NCBI GenBank assembly: GCA_044341025.1
Contig: JBIISM010000017.1
Span: 1 to 44,307 of the forward strand
Origin: JABMMZ01 sp044341025
Lineage (GTDB): Bacteria > Bacteroidota > Bacteroidia > NS11-12g > UBA955
Length of the DNA: 44,307 nucleotides
Direction of reading: 5' to 3'
Made by a program: the position numbers and the translations under genes
Shown: in pieces, positions 43,701 through 44,307 of the stretch
Numbering within the stretch: position 1 is the first letter of the stretch
Layout: every line of letters starts with the position of its first letter
Notes under the pieces: model-generated
Seen by the model: the letters and a program-made list of their open reading frames with translations, nothing else
Databases searched by the model: none
What the model was told of the DNA's origin: nothing

Positions 43701-43877
43701 TTATTTGGCTTTGTCGTATAAATATTTTGTTATGCTAGGTACAAACAGAATTGCAAAAAGTCCAAGTCCCAAAACTAATAGTATAGAAGCTCCTGGCCAA
43801 TGCATGATTTTAAATAAAATACCAAGTCCCGTTAAAGAAATCGATAATGCTCCCGAAATAAATGCTAATTGTTTCAT
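43701..43877 (-). CDS. 58-residue GldL-like membrane protein (KIMHWPGA motif)
   Basis: The minus strand from the ATG at 43877 encodes 58 residues with two membrane helices: LAFISGALSISLTGLGILF and ASILLVLGLGLFAILFV, joined by KIMHWPGA. This motif between two helices is the hallmark of the N-terminal membrane part of GldL, the T9SS/gliding motor subunit; stand-alone short versions are common in Bacteroidota. The large cytoplasmic part of GldL is missing, so it is not GldL itself. It is a single-gene cassette between sites 6b and 6a, with a conserved leader upstream. Confidence 0.8.
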   Translation of the reverse strand: MKQLAFISGALSISLTGLGILFKIMHWPGASILLVLGLGLFAILFVPSITKYLYDKAK

Positions 43878-43960
43878 TTTGATTTAATTTAATTTTGTCC
43901 TACTCGTGTGGCTTTTCGGTATCGCCCCGTTTTTAAAATGGTTTCTGGTCTCCACTTTTT
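43878..43960 (-). promoter_or_regulatory. conserved cassette leader, copy 3
   Basis: Before the KIMHWPGA gene on the minus strand lie GTGGAGACCAGAAACCAT, ACGGGGCGATACCGAAAAGCC and GAGTAGGACAAAA, then an AT-rich stretch to the ATG. The same elements occur in order before DUF805 and, diverged, before the CapA gene. Possible short stems: TGG/CCA and GGC/GCC. Confidence 0.5.
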
Positions 43961-44061
43961 TGTTTGTCAATTTTACAAAATATTTTTAAGAACTATCAAA
44001 GTTGTCCTTTGGTGGTTCTCGTGTCTGTCTGTCTGCTGTGTAGTTGTCGTTTCATAAACTT

Positions 44062-44200
44062 GCCCATAACGTTTTCGGGCTTGGCGAAGGTGGCGATTTT
44101 CACCACAAATGTTGATGCGGAGAACCAAACTTTGATTAACCACAAATGTGTCTGCGGAGCACTGAACCGCCACTTGTGCCAAACCCGTGTTAGCGGTTCG
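44062..44200 (-). repeat. attC-like site 6b
   Basis: Arms CGGGCTTGGCGAAGGTGGCG (44076-44095) and CGCCACTTGTGCCAAACCCG (44168-44187) pair in 16 of 20 positions. Outer ends are CCCATAACG (44063-44071) and GTTAGCGG (44189-44196). The centre has two direct repeats, CACAAATGTTGATGCGGAG and CACAAATGTGTCTGCGGAG. The partial gene at the window edge has its stop codon inside the right outer end. Confidence 0.75.
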
Positions 44201-44306
44201 TTGTATTTTTCTTCATTACAATATTCCAAATTAAAATCGCTGAAAGTCCAGTTAATATAGCAAATAATTTCTCGAAGGTCGTTTTCGCAAAAATGTTTCC
44301 AATTGT
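44190..44306 (-). CDS. partial membrane protein at the window edge
   Basis: The last 38 codons of a minus-strand gene whose start lies beyond the window. It contains one clear membrane helix (KLFAILTGLSAILIWNIVM) and ends KKNTTNR with TAA at 44190-44192, which is part of the conserved GTTAGCGG end of site 6b. The family cannot be identified from this fragment. Its position, stop inside the site, fits the gene-plus-attC order of the other cassettes. Confidence 0.6.
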   Translation of the reverse strand, partial: TIGNIFAKTTFEKLFAILTGLSAILIWNIVMKKNTTNR

Positions 44307-44307
44307 A

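Overview
The window reads as chromosomal DNA of a member of the Bacteroidota. Evidence: several genes are preceded by the phylum's TAnnTTTG -7 element; an M43 protease ends in a type IX secretion (T9SS) sorting domain; there are Bacteroidota-restricted families (DUF3822 beside rsmD, DUF4837 after a LysM transglycosylase, a GldL-like KIMHWPGA protein); and the DNA is AT-rich. I cannot resolve genus or family from the sequence alone.

Positions 1-31300 are ordinary, densely packed core genome. They open with the 3' end of a 5S rRNA gene and its terminator. Then follow a PaaN-type aldehyde dehydrogenase, a YceI lipoprotein, DUF3822-rsmD-coaD, a DUF985 cupin, and on the minus strand SirB1, topA, a secreted M43 protease, aroC, rny, zapA, a Sua5/YciO protein, a short mscL and sucC. 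After a LolD-like ABC ATPase come an unknown exported protein with an internal duplication, an M24 aminopeptidase with a MarR regulator, and alanine dehydrogenase. A tightly coupled four-gene operon follows (lytic transglycosylase, DUF4837, purN, S1/P1-like phospholipase/nuclease), then corA, a subtilisin, sppA and purB.

From about 31.3 kb the content turns accessory: a broken GNAT acetyltransferase, a small MIase/YciI-like protein, an orphan WapI-type immunity protein, and an FAD monooxygenase with a zinc-ribbon-like N-terminus.

The most unusual part is 34.1-44.3 kb. Here nearly every gene (or pair) lies on the minus strand and is followed at its 3' side by a 120-220 bp imperfect palindrome with GTTATGGGC/GTTAGCGG-like ends, complementary arms and a repeated centre. 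This is the layout of an integron cassette array (gene plus attC), with no integrase visible in the window. The cargo is diverse and mostly membrane- or envelope-related: a DUF262/DUF1524-type nuclease candidate, a membrane-anchored M15-like peptidase, a YiiX-like papain-fold protein, DUF805, a pentameric ligand-gated ion channel homologue with a convergent acyltransferase, an NlpC/P60-CapA fusion, a protein of six 20-residue repeats with a GIY-YIG-like fragment behind it, a 58-residue KIMHWPGA membrane protein, and a partial gene at the right edge. Three of these cassettes also share a conserved, probably structured leader just before the start codon.
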